54,141 nucleotides of DNA from JAWXTP01 sp044433415 (GTDB lineage Bacteria > Bacteroidota > Bacteroidia > Bacteroidales > Rikenellaceae): assembly GCA_044433415.1 (NCBI GenBank), contig JAWXTP010000005.1, positions 1-54,141 of the forward strand. Reading direction: 5' to 3'. Both the position numbers and the translations under genes were made by a program. Under the pieces are notes generated by a model. The model made no database searches and had not been told where the DNA came from. It saw only the letters and a program-made list of their open reading frames with translations. This document shows positions 25,384 through 34,278 of the stretch, piece after piece. The number at the start of each line of letters is the position of its first letter. Position 1 is the first letter of the stretch.

Positions 25384-25902
25384 ATGAAATCTAAAAATAT
25401 ACATTTACGAGCTTTAGAACCTGAAGATATTTCTTATTTATATAAATGGGAGAACGACACAAATGTGTGGAAGGTAAGTAACACCATAGCGCCTTACTCT
25501 AAATATATTTTGAAACAATATATAGAAAATTCGCATTTGGATATATATGAGACTAAGCAACAGCGTTTTGTGATTGTTTGTACAGAAACCGATACGCCTA
25601 TAGGTTCTATAGATTTATTTGATTTTGACCCTTATAATTCGCGCATAGGTATAGGGATATTGATATATAATGAATCTGACAGGGATAGGGGTTATGCTAC
25701 TGAGTCGTTACAGCTAGTTTTGGATTACTGCTTTAACGTTCTAAATGTACACCAAACCTATTGTAATATTTTGGCAGAAAATGTAGCAAGTATTGCCTTG
25801 TTTGAGAAATTCGGTTTTAAAGAAACCGCACGCAAGATAGACTGGGTGTGGCGCTGTGGCGGATGGGTTGATGAACTTATGTTCCAGAAAGTTAGGTTAT
25901 AG
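25384..25902 (+). CDS. GNAT acetyltransferase (RimJ/RimL/SpeG-like)
   Basis: 172 residues. The acetyl-CoA loop appears as DRDRGYATES (about 99-108), followed by the NILAENVASIALFEKFGF block typical of RimL/SpeG-like GNATs. The substrate may be a ribosomal protein N-terminus, a polyamine or another amine and cannot be told. Single gene facing the TolC gene; a large inverted repeat lies between the two stops. Confidence 0.85.
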   Translation: MKSKNIHLRALEPEDISYLYKWENDTNVWKVSNTIAPYSKYILKQYIENSHLDIYETKQQRFVIVCTETDTPIGSIDLFDFDPYNSRIGIGILIYNESDRDRGYATESLQLVLDYCFNVLNVHQTYCNILAENVASIALFEKFGFKETARKIDWVWRCGGWVDELMFQKVRL

Positions 25903-25903
25903 G

Positions 25904-26010
25904 TGTTAGGTGTTAGGTGTTAGGCTATAGGTGCGACAAGCGACTAAATAATAATAAAAATAATCACAAAAAATTATAACTATAATCATTCAGTCGCTTG
26001 TAGCACCTAT
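25904..26010. repeat. Tandem TAGGTGT units and 19-bp inverted repeat between convergent genes
   Basis: Three TAGGTGT units directly follow the GNAT stop. Then ATAGGTGCGACAAGCGACT (25927-25945) is matched by its complement at 25992-26010 with one mismatch, separated by 46 AT-rich bases. The left arm contains the 17-mer also found at 156-172. The loop is long for a terminator. Confidence 0.55.
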
Positions 26011-26013
26011 CAC

Positions 26014-27288
26014 CTAATACCCAGTAGCTTTACTATAAGCTGATGTAGCCTGAATAAAGTTAAATTTAGTAGATATCATATTGTTATAGGCAGTAAGCCA
26101 TGAAAGCTGTGAAGTCAACACATCAAGTAATGTTAACACCCCAGCGTTGTAGCTAAAAGTGTTAAGCTCTAAAGATTCTTCTGAAATCTTTAAGTTCTGG
26201 TCTGCAACTTCAATTTGGTTGAAGGTGTTAGTTATGTTAGACCATGCTACAGAAAGTTCCTGGTTTATATCATCAGTGACTTTCTGCTTCTCATACTCTG
26301 ATTGACGTATTTTGGCTTGTACCGATGCTGACCTATGCTTCTTTGAGTTTCCTGCAAATATAGGAATGTTGAGCTTGCCAAATGCAGCGTAAGTCTGCAT
26401 AGCATCACCTGTGAAATTCAATAGAGGAGTAGCATATTGACCTACAGCACCAACAGCAAGTTGAGGAAGGTATTGAGCCTTAACGAGCTTTAAAGCCTGT
26501 GTAGCACTAGCTATCTTTAACTCCGTAATGTTAAATTCTGCGCGGTTGCTTAAGGCGTAATCTAAATCCTTATACGCTGGAAGTATGACAGGTTCATTAA
26601 GTAAGCTGTCCGCCAAAAGAACTTCTGTGTCAGGAGCGACACCCATAAATAAATTAACCCTTATAGCTGCCTCCTTATATTGCTTGTTGATAGAGCTAAG
26701 CTGATATTTTGCATCTTGAAGCCTTGTTTCTATCATTAGTAGGTCGTTCTTAGATATTAACCCATCGTTATAACGGTCTGTTATTATTTTGTGAGTCTGC
26801 ATGATGATATCTACATAGTTCTCTGTAGCTTCCTTGAACGAAGACATCGCTGCAAGACTCCAATAGTTAAGGTCTGCTGCATAGCTGATGTTGTCTATAG
26901 TCTGATCTACAGTCTTTTCAGCTATTTTGTTCTGAATCTCTAAAGCCTCTATTTGTTTGCGAACTATGCCACCGCTATAAACATTCTGTGCTACTGTGGC
27001 ACTCACTCCATAGCTTAGCTTTGCATATTCTAAGTCAAAACCTGCTAAATCAAGAGATATCTCATTTAATAGATAAGTAAACTCCGCTGCTGCACTGATG
27101 TTAGGTAACATGTTAGACTTAGCTTCTCTAACGTCCGCTTGTGTGGCAGTGACATTCTCTTGAACCTGTTTTAATGCCTGAGAGTAGGCTAATACCTTCT
27201 CACGATACTGCTCAACGGTCATTAGCTCCTGAGTAAAGGCGCTAGATGATAAAAGTGCAGTACAAATTATTAAAATTATCTTTTTCAT
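26014..27288 (-). CDS. TolC-family outer-membrane efflux protein
   Basis: Outer-membrane channel of a tripartite efflux pump. I place the start at 27288 (MKKIILIICTALLSSSAFTQ, a clear Sec signal) instead of the longer reading to 27336; this gives 424 residues and leaves 22 bp to the RND gene. The body has the two repeated helical hairpins of TolC proteins (coiled coils near 60-130 and 290-400). Third gene of MFP-RND-TolC on the minus strand. Confidence 0.88.
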   Translation of the reverse strand: MKKIILIICTALLSSSAFTQELMTVEQYREKVLAYSQALKQVQENVTATQADVREAKSNMLPNISAAAEFTYLLNEISLDLAGFDLEYAKLSYGVSATVAQNVYSGGIVRKQIEALEIQNKIAEKTVDQTIDNISYAADLNYWSLAAMSSFKEATENYVDIIMQTHKIITDRYNDGLISKNDLLMIETRLQDAKYQLSSINKQYKEAAIRVNLFMGVAPDTEVLLADSLLNEPVILPAYKDLDYALSNRAEFNITELKIASATQALKLVKAQYLPQLAVGAVGQYATPLLNFTGDAMQTYAAFGKLNIPIFAGNSKKHRSASVQAKIRQSEYEKQKVTDDINQELSVAWSNITNTFNQIEVADQNLKISEESLELNTFSYNAGVLTLLDVLTSQLSWLTAYNNMISTKFNFIQATSAYSKATGY

Positions 27289-27310
27289 TATAGTAAATTT
27301 ATGTACACTG

Positions 27311-30300
27311 TTAGTTCTTTGGAGATTTAATTCCAAAGAATAAACAGAAAGTAACAGGAAGTATCAATATTGTTAAAATTGTAGCTACAAATAGTCCTCC
27401 CATTATAGTAGCTGCCATACCGCCAAACATAGCATCTGGAAGTAAGGGTAACATACCAAGAATAGTAGTGCCTGAAGCCATAGTTACAGGGACAAGGCGT
27501 GACTTAGTAGCCGAAACTACAGCATCATAATATGAAAGACCGCTTTTCTTTTCTATGTGTATCTGGTCGATAAGCACAATAGCATTTTTGATGTTCATAC
27601 CTATCAGTCCTAGCAATCCTAATAAACAGAAGAAGTCAAACATCTTACCCATAACCAATAAACCAAATACCACACCTATGAAAATAAGAGGTAACATAGC
27701 AAGTATAACTGCTGGTTTTTTGTATGATTTAAATAACAATAGAAGCACTACAAACATTAACATAAAGGTCAGTGGGAACTTGTCTGCAAGAGCTTTATTA
27801 GACCTTTCCTGAGTTTCTTGTTCACCAAAGAATTTCAAGGTGTAACCGTCAGGAACATCTAATTTCTTAGCCTCATTGATAAGGTAGTTAAATGCTACAG
27901 CTGTGTTAAACCCACGCTTAGGTTCACATTGCGCTAACATGTAACGGTCACGGTTGTATCTATGTATGCAGTAGTTGTCATACTCAAACTTCATGTTGTC
28001 AGTAACCTGTGAAAGAGGGATAATCTTACCTCTAGCACTAAATACAGGTATGGTATTTAAGTCACTAAGTGAGAAGTTCTCAGCATTTACATCTTTTAGC
28101 ATAATCGGTAGGAATTGGTCATTCTGACGATACTCCCCAAGTGTTATGCCATTTGTTGCGATAGTTAAACTTTGAGCCACAGCATTACGAGTGACAGCTA
28201 GCTCCTGCCCCTTAGTCTGAGAGAAGTTAGGTAACAAAACAGGTACTTTAGCACCCCATGAGTTTCTGACTTGATCTACTCCCTCATAGTTACGCATGAT
28301 CTCCTCTAGCTTTTCTGTCAACATAGTTAAAGTATCTATATTGTTTCCTATATAGCCTATCTCTATGATAGCCTCAGCAGGGGGAGCAACCTTAAATAGC
28401 GAAGATCTAACTGTTATGTCAGGGAAGTTTTCACGTACATAGCTGTTAAAACGTTCCTCGACAACTGCTGTAGAGTCCTTAGTGTGAAGCTCTATAAGCA
28501 TGTTTGCAAAGTTTGGAAGAGGACCAAAAGAAGAAGATGCTAGATAGTATCTCGGAGGTACAGACCCTAAAGTTGTAGACACCTTTTTAACCGAAGGTTG
28601 AGCTAATAGCCAAGCTTCAACTTTATCCATTTCCTTTTCGGTTTGTCTTATGTTATAGCCATTAGGCAAAATAAAATCTGAACGGAAATATTCCTTATCT
28701 AATGAAGGGAAGAAGTTTTGAGGCATAAGTCCCATAACATAACCCGATAGGATTAAAGTGCCAACCATAGTTAATACTGTAGACCAACGGTGACGAAGTA
28801 AGAACTTTAAGAACTTCTCAAACTTATGGTAAAAAGGCTTGTCGTAAGGATCGCTAGCAACAGCATTTTTATCTTCCTTAAACATGAAATTTGCAAAAGT
28901 TGTAGTTTGTGAAAGCGCTAATATCCAACTTAAGCCTAAAGATACACCAATAACAGTGAATAGAGGTTTTACAATCTCTGCAACATTCTCTTCTGCTAGG
29001 AATAGAGGTAGGAAAGAGAAAATAGCAATAAGTGTAGCACCAAGTAAGCCAATTTGTGGGCCTACAGCGCCATTTATAATAGCGTCACGTTTAGGGATAC
29101 CTCTTTTCATTGCTACTTGAGCGTTGTCAGTGACAACAATAGCATTGTCAACCAACATACCCATAGCAATAATGAAACCTGCAAGCGAAGTACGATTTAA
29201 TCCTACTCCCATAAATTCCATAATCAATAAAGTACCACTGATAGAGAAAATAAGAGAACTACCTATAAGAACACTAGCCTTGAAGCCCATTATAAACATC
29301 AAAATGACAATTACTATGACTATAGAGATGAATAGGTTTATGATAAAGCCCGTATTAGCTTCAGCAGCAATAACACCCTCGGAGTATAGGCTTGTAAGCT
29401 CAATACCTATAGGCATCTCTTTACGGATTTCATCGAAGACTTTTTCGACATTCTCTCCTGTCTTTACAACGTCTTTATCGCTAGCTGATGCTATAGCAAT
29501 ACCTAAGGCTTTTTCAGTGTTGATTTTTACTAAAGTCTTAGGAGGGTCTTGGTAACCAAACTCTATCTCAGCAATATCTCCTAGGCGGATTTGTCTGCCT
29601 GTGCTTGTAGTGATAAGTTGATTGCGGATATCTTCAATATCTTCATAAGCACCGTCAGCGAAAATCTGAACTTCAAGTTTTCCTGCCATCTTATTACCAG
29701 GGCTTAGAAGTTGATTTTGAGAGCTTATGATTTGTATAATTTGATTAGGGTCTACACCTAAGTTTGCTAGCTTAGCAAGTGATATGTAAACATTCACTAT
29801 AGGAGTTTGCTCACCGCTAATTGTTACACGTTGAACACCATCAACAGTTGATAGGCGCTGTTTGATTTTCTGAGCCCAATCTCTCAGTTCCTGATGTGTG
29901 AAACCTGCATCTGCTTTTAGTCCATAGTAAAGACCAAATACATCCCCGAAGTCGTCATTTACCATGATGTAAGTGCCGCGAGGTACTTGAGCCTGTAGGT
30001 TTAATACCTTACGACGAAGGATATCCCACATAGCGTTAACATCGTCTGCTGGGGTTTTAGGAAGTAAGACAAACGAAATCTTAGACATTCCGCTATAGCT
30101 TTCACTTTTTATGTAATCTACATTTGGCATAGTTTGAAGTTCTCTTTCTATGACTTCAGTAACCAATTGTTCAGTTTCTTGTGCTGTAGCACCTGGATAA
30201 ATACCGAAAATGACTGCTTGCTTAATAACAAATGGAGCATCTTCTTTTTTACCCAACTTCCCAAAAGATAACACACCTCCAATTAACATAATTGCTAAAA

Positions 30301-30349
30301 AGAAGTATATAACTTTAGGATATTTTAACGAATAACTAGGTATATTCAT
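27311..30349 (-). CDS. RND efflux pump inner-membrane component (AcrB-like)
   Basis: Proton-driven pump of 1012 residues with 12 membrane helices and two large periplasmic loops. Start MNIPSYSLKYPKVIYF, GIYPGATAQETEQLV near 48 and the TM4 block MGMLVDNAIVVTDNAQ (about 399) are typical of the HAE1-like branch common in Bacteroidota; the TM4 acid for proton relay (VDNA Asp) is present. Substrate range cannot be read. Linked to its MFP and TolC partners, with gaps of 31 and 22 bp. Confidence 0.92.
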   Translation of the reverse strand: MNIPSYSLKYPKVIYFFLAIMLIGGVLSFGKLGKKEDAPFVIKQAVIFGIYPGATAQETEQLVTEVIERELQTMPNVDYIKSESYSGMSKISFVLLPKTPADDVNAMWDILRRKVLNLQAQVPRGTYIMVNDDFGDVFGLYYGLKADAGFTHQELRDWAQKIKQRLSTVDGVQRVTISGEQTPIVNVYISLAKLANLGVDPNQIIQIISSQNQLLSPGNKMAGKLEVQIFADGAYEDIEDIRNQLITTSTGRQIRLGDIAEIEFGYQDPPKTLVKINTEKALGIAIASASDKDVVKTGENVEKVFDEIRKEMPIGIELTSLYSEGVIAAEANTGFIINLFISIVIVIVILMFIMGFKASVLIGSSLIFSISGTLLIMEFMGVGLNRTSLAGFIIAMGMLVDNAIVVTDNAQVAMKRGIPKRDAIINGAVGPQIGLLGATLIAIFSFLPLFLAEENVAEIVKPLFTVIGVSLGLSWILALSQTTTFANFMFKEDKNAVASDPYDKPFYHKFEKFLKFLLRHRWSTVLTMVGTLILSGYVMGLMPQNFFPSLDKEYFRSDFILPNGYNIRQTEKEMDKVEAWLLAQPSVKKVSTTLGSVPPRYYLASSSFGPLPNFANMLIELHTKDSTAVVEERFNSYVRENFPDITVRSSLFKVAPPAEAIIEIGYIGNNIDTLTMLTEKLEEIMRNYEGVDQVRNSWGAKVPVLLPNFSQTKGQELAVTRNAVAQSLTIATNGITLGEYRQNDQFLPIMLKDVNAENFSLSDLNTIPVFSARGKIIPLSQVTDNMKFEYDNYCIHRYNRDRYMLAQCEPKRGFNTAVAFNYLINEAKKLDVPDGYTLKFFGEQETQERSNKALADKFPLTFMLMFVVLLLLFKSYKKPAVILAMLPLIFIGVVFGLLVMGKMFDFFCLLGLLGLIGMNIKNAIVLIDQIHIEKKSGLSYYDAVVSATKSRLVPVTMASGTTILGMLPLLPDAMFGGMAATIMGGLFVATILTILILPVTFCLFFGIKSPKN

Positions 30350-30380
30350 TTTGTTTTATATTATTTGTGGGAACTTCTTT

Positions 30381-31436
30381 TTATTTTAAAACTTTCACTT
30401 TCTGGTTGTTAGTTAGTTGGTATATACCTGCGCTAACTATTTTCTCACCAGGCTTAATGCCACTTTTGATGGTGATATTGTTTGTTCCAAATAGCTCACC
30501 TACAGTTACATCTTTAAGCTCAACAGTGCTAGTAGCTGTATTGTATACCCATACTCCATCTTTTTTAGTTTCTGGAGAATTGTAAAGAGCCGATAGAGGA
30601 ATATAAGTCACTCCTGCCTCTGTGGTATTATCAATTTGTAGGAAGATAGTACATGAGAAACCTGGTTTTACAGTATACTTCTGTAAATCAAAACTAGGGT
30701 CATCAATAGCTACAGTTACAGGAACACCTGAACCATCTACTGACGAGTCTACATATTTTGTAACTTTAGCCTTGAATTTAATATTAGGGTAAGTTTCAAA
30801 TTCTACATAAAACTGTTTAGAAGGAGCACTCATATACTGTACGTTGCTTTCTGGAAGCGTGAAGATAACCTCTAAGTTTTTGGGGTTTATAAGACGTACT
30901 ATAGGCTCAACAGGTTGAACACGTTGGTAATTTTCAACATATTTTTTCTCTATGATACCTGAGAAAGGAGCATATATCTTTGTTTCACTCAACATGCTTT
31001 GAGCAGATTCATAGTTAGATTTATCACGAACATAGTTAGCTTGTACAGCATCGAATTGTTGACGTGAGATAGCATCTTTTGCTATTAAACTTTCGTAACG
31101 CTCTAGTTGAGCTTTAGAGTTTACATAAGCTGCTTTGGCTGATGCTAGTTGTAGATTAAAATCTATAGGATCAATCTCTGCAATAAATTGACCTTTTGTC
31201 ACTTTCTGACCTTCGACAACAGAAAGTTTTGTAAGTTGACCACCCATTTTAAAGGCGATATTACTTACTTCGTCAGATTTTACTGTTCCTACATAACTTG
31301 TAGTAAAGTATTCTAAAGATTCAGTGGTGTAAAGTTTAACTGGACGTTCAAAGGTTTTAACCGTAGTCTCAGATTTACATCCAACAAGAAGTTGTGATGC
31401 AATAGTCGCTATGACTAATGTTATAAGTCTTACCAT
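30381..31436 (-). CDS. RND efflux periplasmic adaptor (MFP) lipoprotein
   Basis: 351 residues. Lipoprotein signal with LVGC (Cys20), then lipoyl/barrel-sandwich halves (GQLTKLSVVEGQKVTKGQF and YAPFSGIIEKKYVENYQRV), a coiled-coil hairpin between them (about 80-140), and a C-terminal beta domain. It links the RND pump to TolC. First gene of the efflux operon; the 272-bp gap upstream holds two palindromic repeats, including a full 161-bp element. No local regulator gene is present. Confidence 0.92.
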   Translation of the reverse strand: MVRLITLVIATIASQLLVGCKSETTVKTFERPVKLYTTESLEYFTTSYVGTVKSDEVSNIAFKMGGQLTKLSVVEGQKVTKGQFIAEIDPIDFNLQLASAKAAYVNSKAQLERYESLIAKDAISRQQFDAVQANYVRDKSNYESAQSMLSETKIYAPFSGIIEKKYVENYQRVQPVEPIVRLINPKNLEVIFTLPESNVQYMSAPSKQFYVEFETYPNIKFKAKVTKYVDSSVDGSGVPVTVAIDDPSFDLQKYTVKPGFSCTIFLQIDNTTEAGVTYIPLSALYNSPETKKDGVWVYNTATSTVELKDVTVGELFGTNNITIKSGIKPGEKIVSAGIYQLTNNQKVKVLK

Positions 31437-31469
31437 TTGTTTTTGTATGTTTCTTGAAATATTTATTAT

Positions 31470-31489
31470 GAGGAGTTCTAAAGTTCCTC
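31470..31489. repeat. 20-bp palindromic repeat
   Basis: GAGGAGTTCTAAAGTTCCTC is the joined ends of the 161-bp element with almost no loop, 33 bp upstream of the MFP start. Confidence 0.45.
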
Positions 31490-31508
31490 GTATAATGTTA
31501 TTGTTTAA

Positions 31509-31668
31509 GGGGAGTTTTAAAAATTGGTTTTATTCAGTTTTGGATTTAGGAGTTTTAGACTTGTAATTTTATAAATAAGGCGTGGTGGTTCCCACGGCGC
31601 ATTTATAAAAATTCAAATATGAAGCTTATAAATTCAAAAACGTTAAAATCCAATTTTCATAAGTTTTT
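31509..31668 (-). repeat. 161-bp-type MITE-like element (copy 3)
   Basis: It starts GGGGAGTTTTAAAAATTGG and keeps the central CGTGG/CCACG hairpin and the TTTTGGATTT/AAATTCAAAA stem, using a G-T pair. The right end is degraded (terminal CCC is TTT). Same orientation to the flanking minus-strand genes as copy 1. It lies between elbB and the efflux operon. Confidence 0.7.
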
Positions 31669-31708
31669 ATAACAGTTACTTACCCTATTTGTAAGTTTTT
31701 GAAGTTTC

Positions 31709-32368
31709 CTATAAAAGGACAACTAGTTCTTTAATCATCTTTTCTGCCCCCAAGCCAATAGAGGCAATTGTAGAGTCACCATACATATATGCTGGAGTTG
31801 TTACAACTTTATTTTTAACATCTACTATAGCTCCGTCTCTATCACAACTTACAATTATTGCGCCAGTTTTAGCTGCCAGGCCAGTAGAAAGATCGCTGTC
31901 AGCGCCTAGAGTTACTTTTACTTGAAAACCCCCTAGCACTTTTGCTATCATAGCAGGAGAAATACACATAGCGCCTATTGGTTTACCGCTAGTGTGAAAA
32001 GTGTTAATAAGAGCTTCAACTTCACTGTCAACCGTAAAGTCTAAACCCTCATAAGCAAGAGTGAAAATATTTTTTGCCATACCGAAACCGCCAGGGATTA
32101 CTAGCATATCGAAATCTGTAGGATTTAACTCAGAAATAGGAGATATAATACCTCTTGCGATACGTGCTGCCTCTGTCATAAGATTACGAGGAGTATTGTC
32201 TGCTTCTTCAGTAATGGTATTTACAACATCATACTGAGTTCTGTCTGGGGCGAAAATAGAATATTCAAACCCTTCTTTTGCTAAGGCATATAGCGCAAGT
32301 GTTGATTCATGGATTTCTGAACCGTCTTTAGCTCCGCAACCTGCCAAAATAACCGCTGCTTTTTTCAT
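31709..32368 (-). CDS. elbB: ElbB-like glyoxalase (DJ-1/PfpI family)
   Basis: 219 residues of the ElbB branch of the DJ-1/PfpI family: AAVILAGCGAKDGSEIHEST at the start, VIPGGFGMAKN near 95, and the nucleophile elbow GAMCISPAM with Cys135. ElbB has glyoxalase activity in vitro and was first linked to isoprenoid synthesis; the physiological role is unsettled. Monocistronic, divergent from murE, with a short palindromic repeat 22 bp upstream of its start. Confidence 0.88.
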   Translation of the reverse strand: MKKAAVILAGCGAKDGSEIHESTLALYALAKEGFEYSIFAPDRTQYDVVNTITEEADNTPRNLMTEAARIARGIISPISELNPTDFDMLVIPGGFGMAKNIFTLAYEGLDFTVDSEVEALINTFHTSGKPIGAMCISPAMIAKVLGGFQVKVTLGADSDLSTGLAAKTGAIIVSCDRDGAIVDVKNKVVTTPAYMYGDSTIASIGLGAEKMIKELVVLL

Positions 32369-32389
32369 ATAATGATTTGTTTTTTATGA

Positions 32390-32421
32390 GGGGTTCTAAA
32401 AATGGTATTTTAGAAGTACCC
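32390..32421. repeat. 32-bp palindromic repeat upstream of elbB
   Basis: GGGGTTCTAAAA and TTTTAGAAGTACCC pair around a short loop; same end motif as the 161-bp element. The remaining 225 bp up to 32645 are AT-rich. TATCTTFG-like boxes are not well spaced; TATCTTTG is present on the minus strand at 32631-32638 but lacks a -33 partner. Confidence 0.5.
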
Positions 32422-32645
32422 TTATATTTATAATTTTCTGTATTTCTATGCAATAGCATGAATATTAAAGAAACTTTGCATCGAGTGCAAAAATTGCAAA
32501 TAAATATTAATTTTCAAAATAAATAAGAAAATAAGAGTGTATTATACGACTTATAGGATATAAATATAAATAATTGCAAAAAAAATACATCAAAATTAAG
32601 TAATATTAATCTACATTTGTTAAATTTGCACAAAGATATATTTTC

Positions 32646-32687
32646 GGGAACTTCTAAAAGCGAATAAAGCCAATTAATAGAATTCTC
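32646..32687 (+). repeat. 42-bp deletion derivative directly upstream of murE
   Basis: GGGAACTTCTAAAA is joined to CGAATAAAGCCAATTAATAG and AATTCTC, i.e. the two ends of the 161-bp element with the middle lost, in the orientation of copy 2. It ends 18 bp before the murE start, at the border where the dcw cluster is broken. Confidence 0.6.
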
Positions 32688-32705
32688 ATTAAGTAATTAA
32701 AATTT

Positions 32706-34190
32706 ATGAAACTTAAAATAAAAGATTTAATACAAGGATCAGAAATTATTGACATTTTAGGAGACTCTAAGGTGTTAGTCGAAGACTTCACATCTGATTC
32801 TCGCGAAATTGAAGCCAACATGATGTTTGTTGCTATAAAAGGAGTGTCAGTAGATGGACATAACTTTATAACTAAAGCTATAGAAAAAGGAGCTACCGTA
32901 ATTGTTTGTGATGAGCTTCCAACAGACATCAAAGATGATGTAACTTATGTAAAGGTAAAATCTACATCTGTTCTATATGGTCAAATAGCTTCAAAATACT
33001 ATAACGAACCATCACATAAGCTTAAATTAGTAGGTATAACAGGAACAAATGGCAAAACTACCACTGCTACACTGCTATATGACTTGTTTACGAAATTAGG
33101 ATATAAGTGTGGACTTATCTCAACAGTAAAATATTGTGTCAATGATAAGGTGTTCGGTTCTACGCATACAACACCTGATGCTAAGGTGCTAAATGAACTA
33201 TTATCTCAGATGGTGGACGTAGGGTGTGAATTTTGCTTTATGGAAGTTTCTTCGCATAGTATAGTTCAGCACAGAATCAGTGGGTTAACATTTATTGGAG
33301 GTGTTTTTTCTAATATTACTCATGACCATTTAGATTACCATGGCACGTTTAAAGAATATATAAATGCTAAGAAAGCATTTTTTGACATCCTGCCTAAGAA
33401 AGCCTTTGCTCTATATAATGTAGATGATAGAAATGGTGAAATCATGGTACAGAATTGTGCTGCAACACTACATCCTTACTCTGTAAGAGCTTTATCTCCA
33501 TTTAAATGTAGAGTGGTTGAAATGTTACCTACAGGTATGCTTATAAATATTAATTCTAATGAGTTATGGGTGAACTTCATAGGTGAATTTAATGCTTATA
33601 ATTTACTTGCTGTTTATGCTACTGCTATATGTTTAAATCAATCGAAACAAGAGGTTTTAATAGCTATGAGTGAGCTTCGCAGTGTGTCAGGAAGATTTGA
33701 CTATGTGGTTTCTAAAGATGGCATTACGGCAATTGTAGACTATGCTCACACTCCTGATGCACTAGAGCATGTTATTGAAAGCGTTAATGAAATAAAGCCT
33801 GAAGGAAGAAAATTAATTACTGTTGTTGGTTGTGGTGGTGATAGAGACAAAACAAAACGTCCTATCATGGCTTCTATAGCAGTTAATAATAGTGACTTTA
33901 CTATACTTACCTCAGACAATCCGCGTTCAGAAGATCCTAATGATATCTTAAATGATATGACCGAAGGACTAAAAGAGTCTATTGTTTCTTTAAAAGGGAA
34001 ATATGTAGTTATTGCTGATAGAAGTGAGGCTATTAAAATGTCTATAGTAATGGCAAATAGCAATTCTAAAGGTGAAGGCGACATGGTGCTAATTGCTGGT
34101 AAAGGCCATGAAACATATCAAGAAATAAATGGTGTGAAACATTATTTTGATGATAAACAAGAAGTACTAAAACATATAGAGATTAAATAA
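32706..34190 (+). CDS. murE: UDP-MurNAc-tripeptide synthetase MurE (meso-DAP)
   Basis: Cytosolic ATP-dependent ligase that adds meso-diaminopimelate to UDP-MurNAc-L-Ala-D-Glu. 494 residues; ATP loop GTNGKTTT (113-120), and DNPR (404-407), the motif that marks DAP rather than lysine specificity. It begins the larger dcw segment (murE to ftsZ, plus strand). In related genomes ftsI would be its upstream neighbour; here elbB is. Confidence 0.96.
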   Translation: MKLKIKDLIQGSEIIDILGDSKVLVEDFTSDSREIEANMMFVAIKGVSVDGHNFITKAIEKGATVIVCDELPTDIKDDVTYVKVKSTSVLYGQIASKYYNEPSHKLKLVGITGTNGKTTTATLLYDLFTKLGYKCGLISTVKYCVNDKVFGSTHTTPDAKVLNELLSQMVDVGCEFCFMEVSSHSIVQHRISGLTFIGGVFSNITHDHLDYHGTFKEYINAKKAFFDILPKKAFALYNVDDRNGEIMVQNCAATLHPYSVRALSPFKCRVVEMLPTGMLININSNELWVNFIGEFNAYNLLAVYATAICLNQSKQEVLIAMSELRSVSGRFDYVVSKDGITAIVDYAHTPDALEHVIESVNEIKPEGRKLITVVGCGGDRDKTKRPIMASIAVNNSDFTILTSDNPRSEDPNDILNDMTEGLKESIVSLKGKYVVIADRSEAIKMSIVMANSNSKGEGDMVLIAGKGHETYQEINGVKHYFDDKQEVLKHIEIK

Positions 34191-34278
34191 ATCCTGTTTA
34201 TAGAACTCCTCTAGAATAATTAACAATGGTGTTTTGCTAGTTTTGATAATTAGCAGAACGCTTTAAAAACCAAAAAAT

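Noticed and set aside
27289..27336. N-terminal extension of the TolC-family protein
   Set aside because: The 16 extra residues overlap the RND gene end and precede a perfect signal peptide start at 27288.
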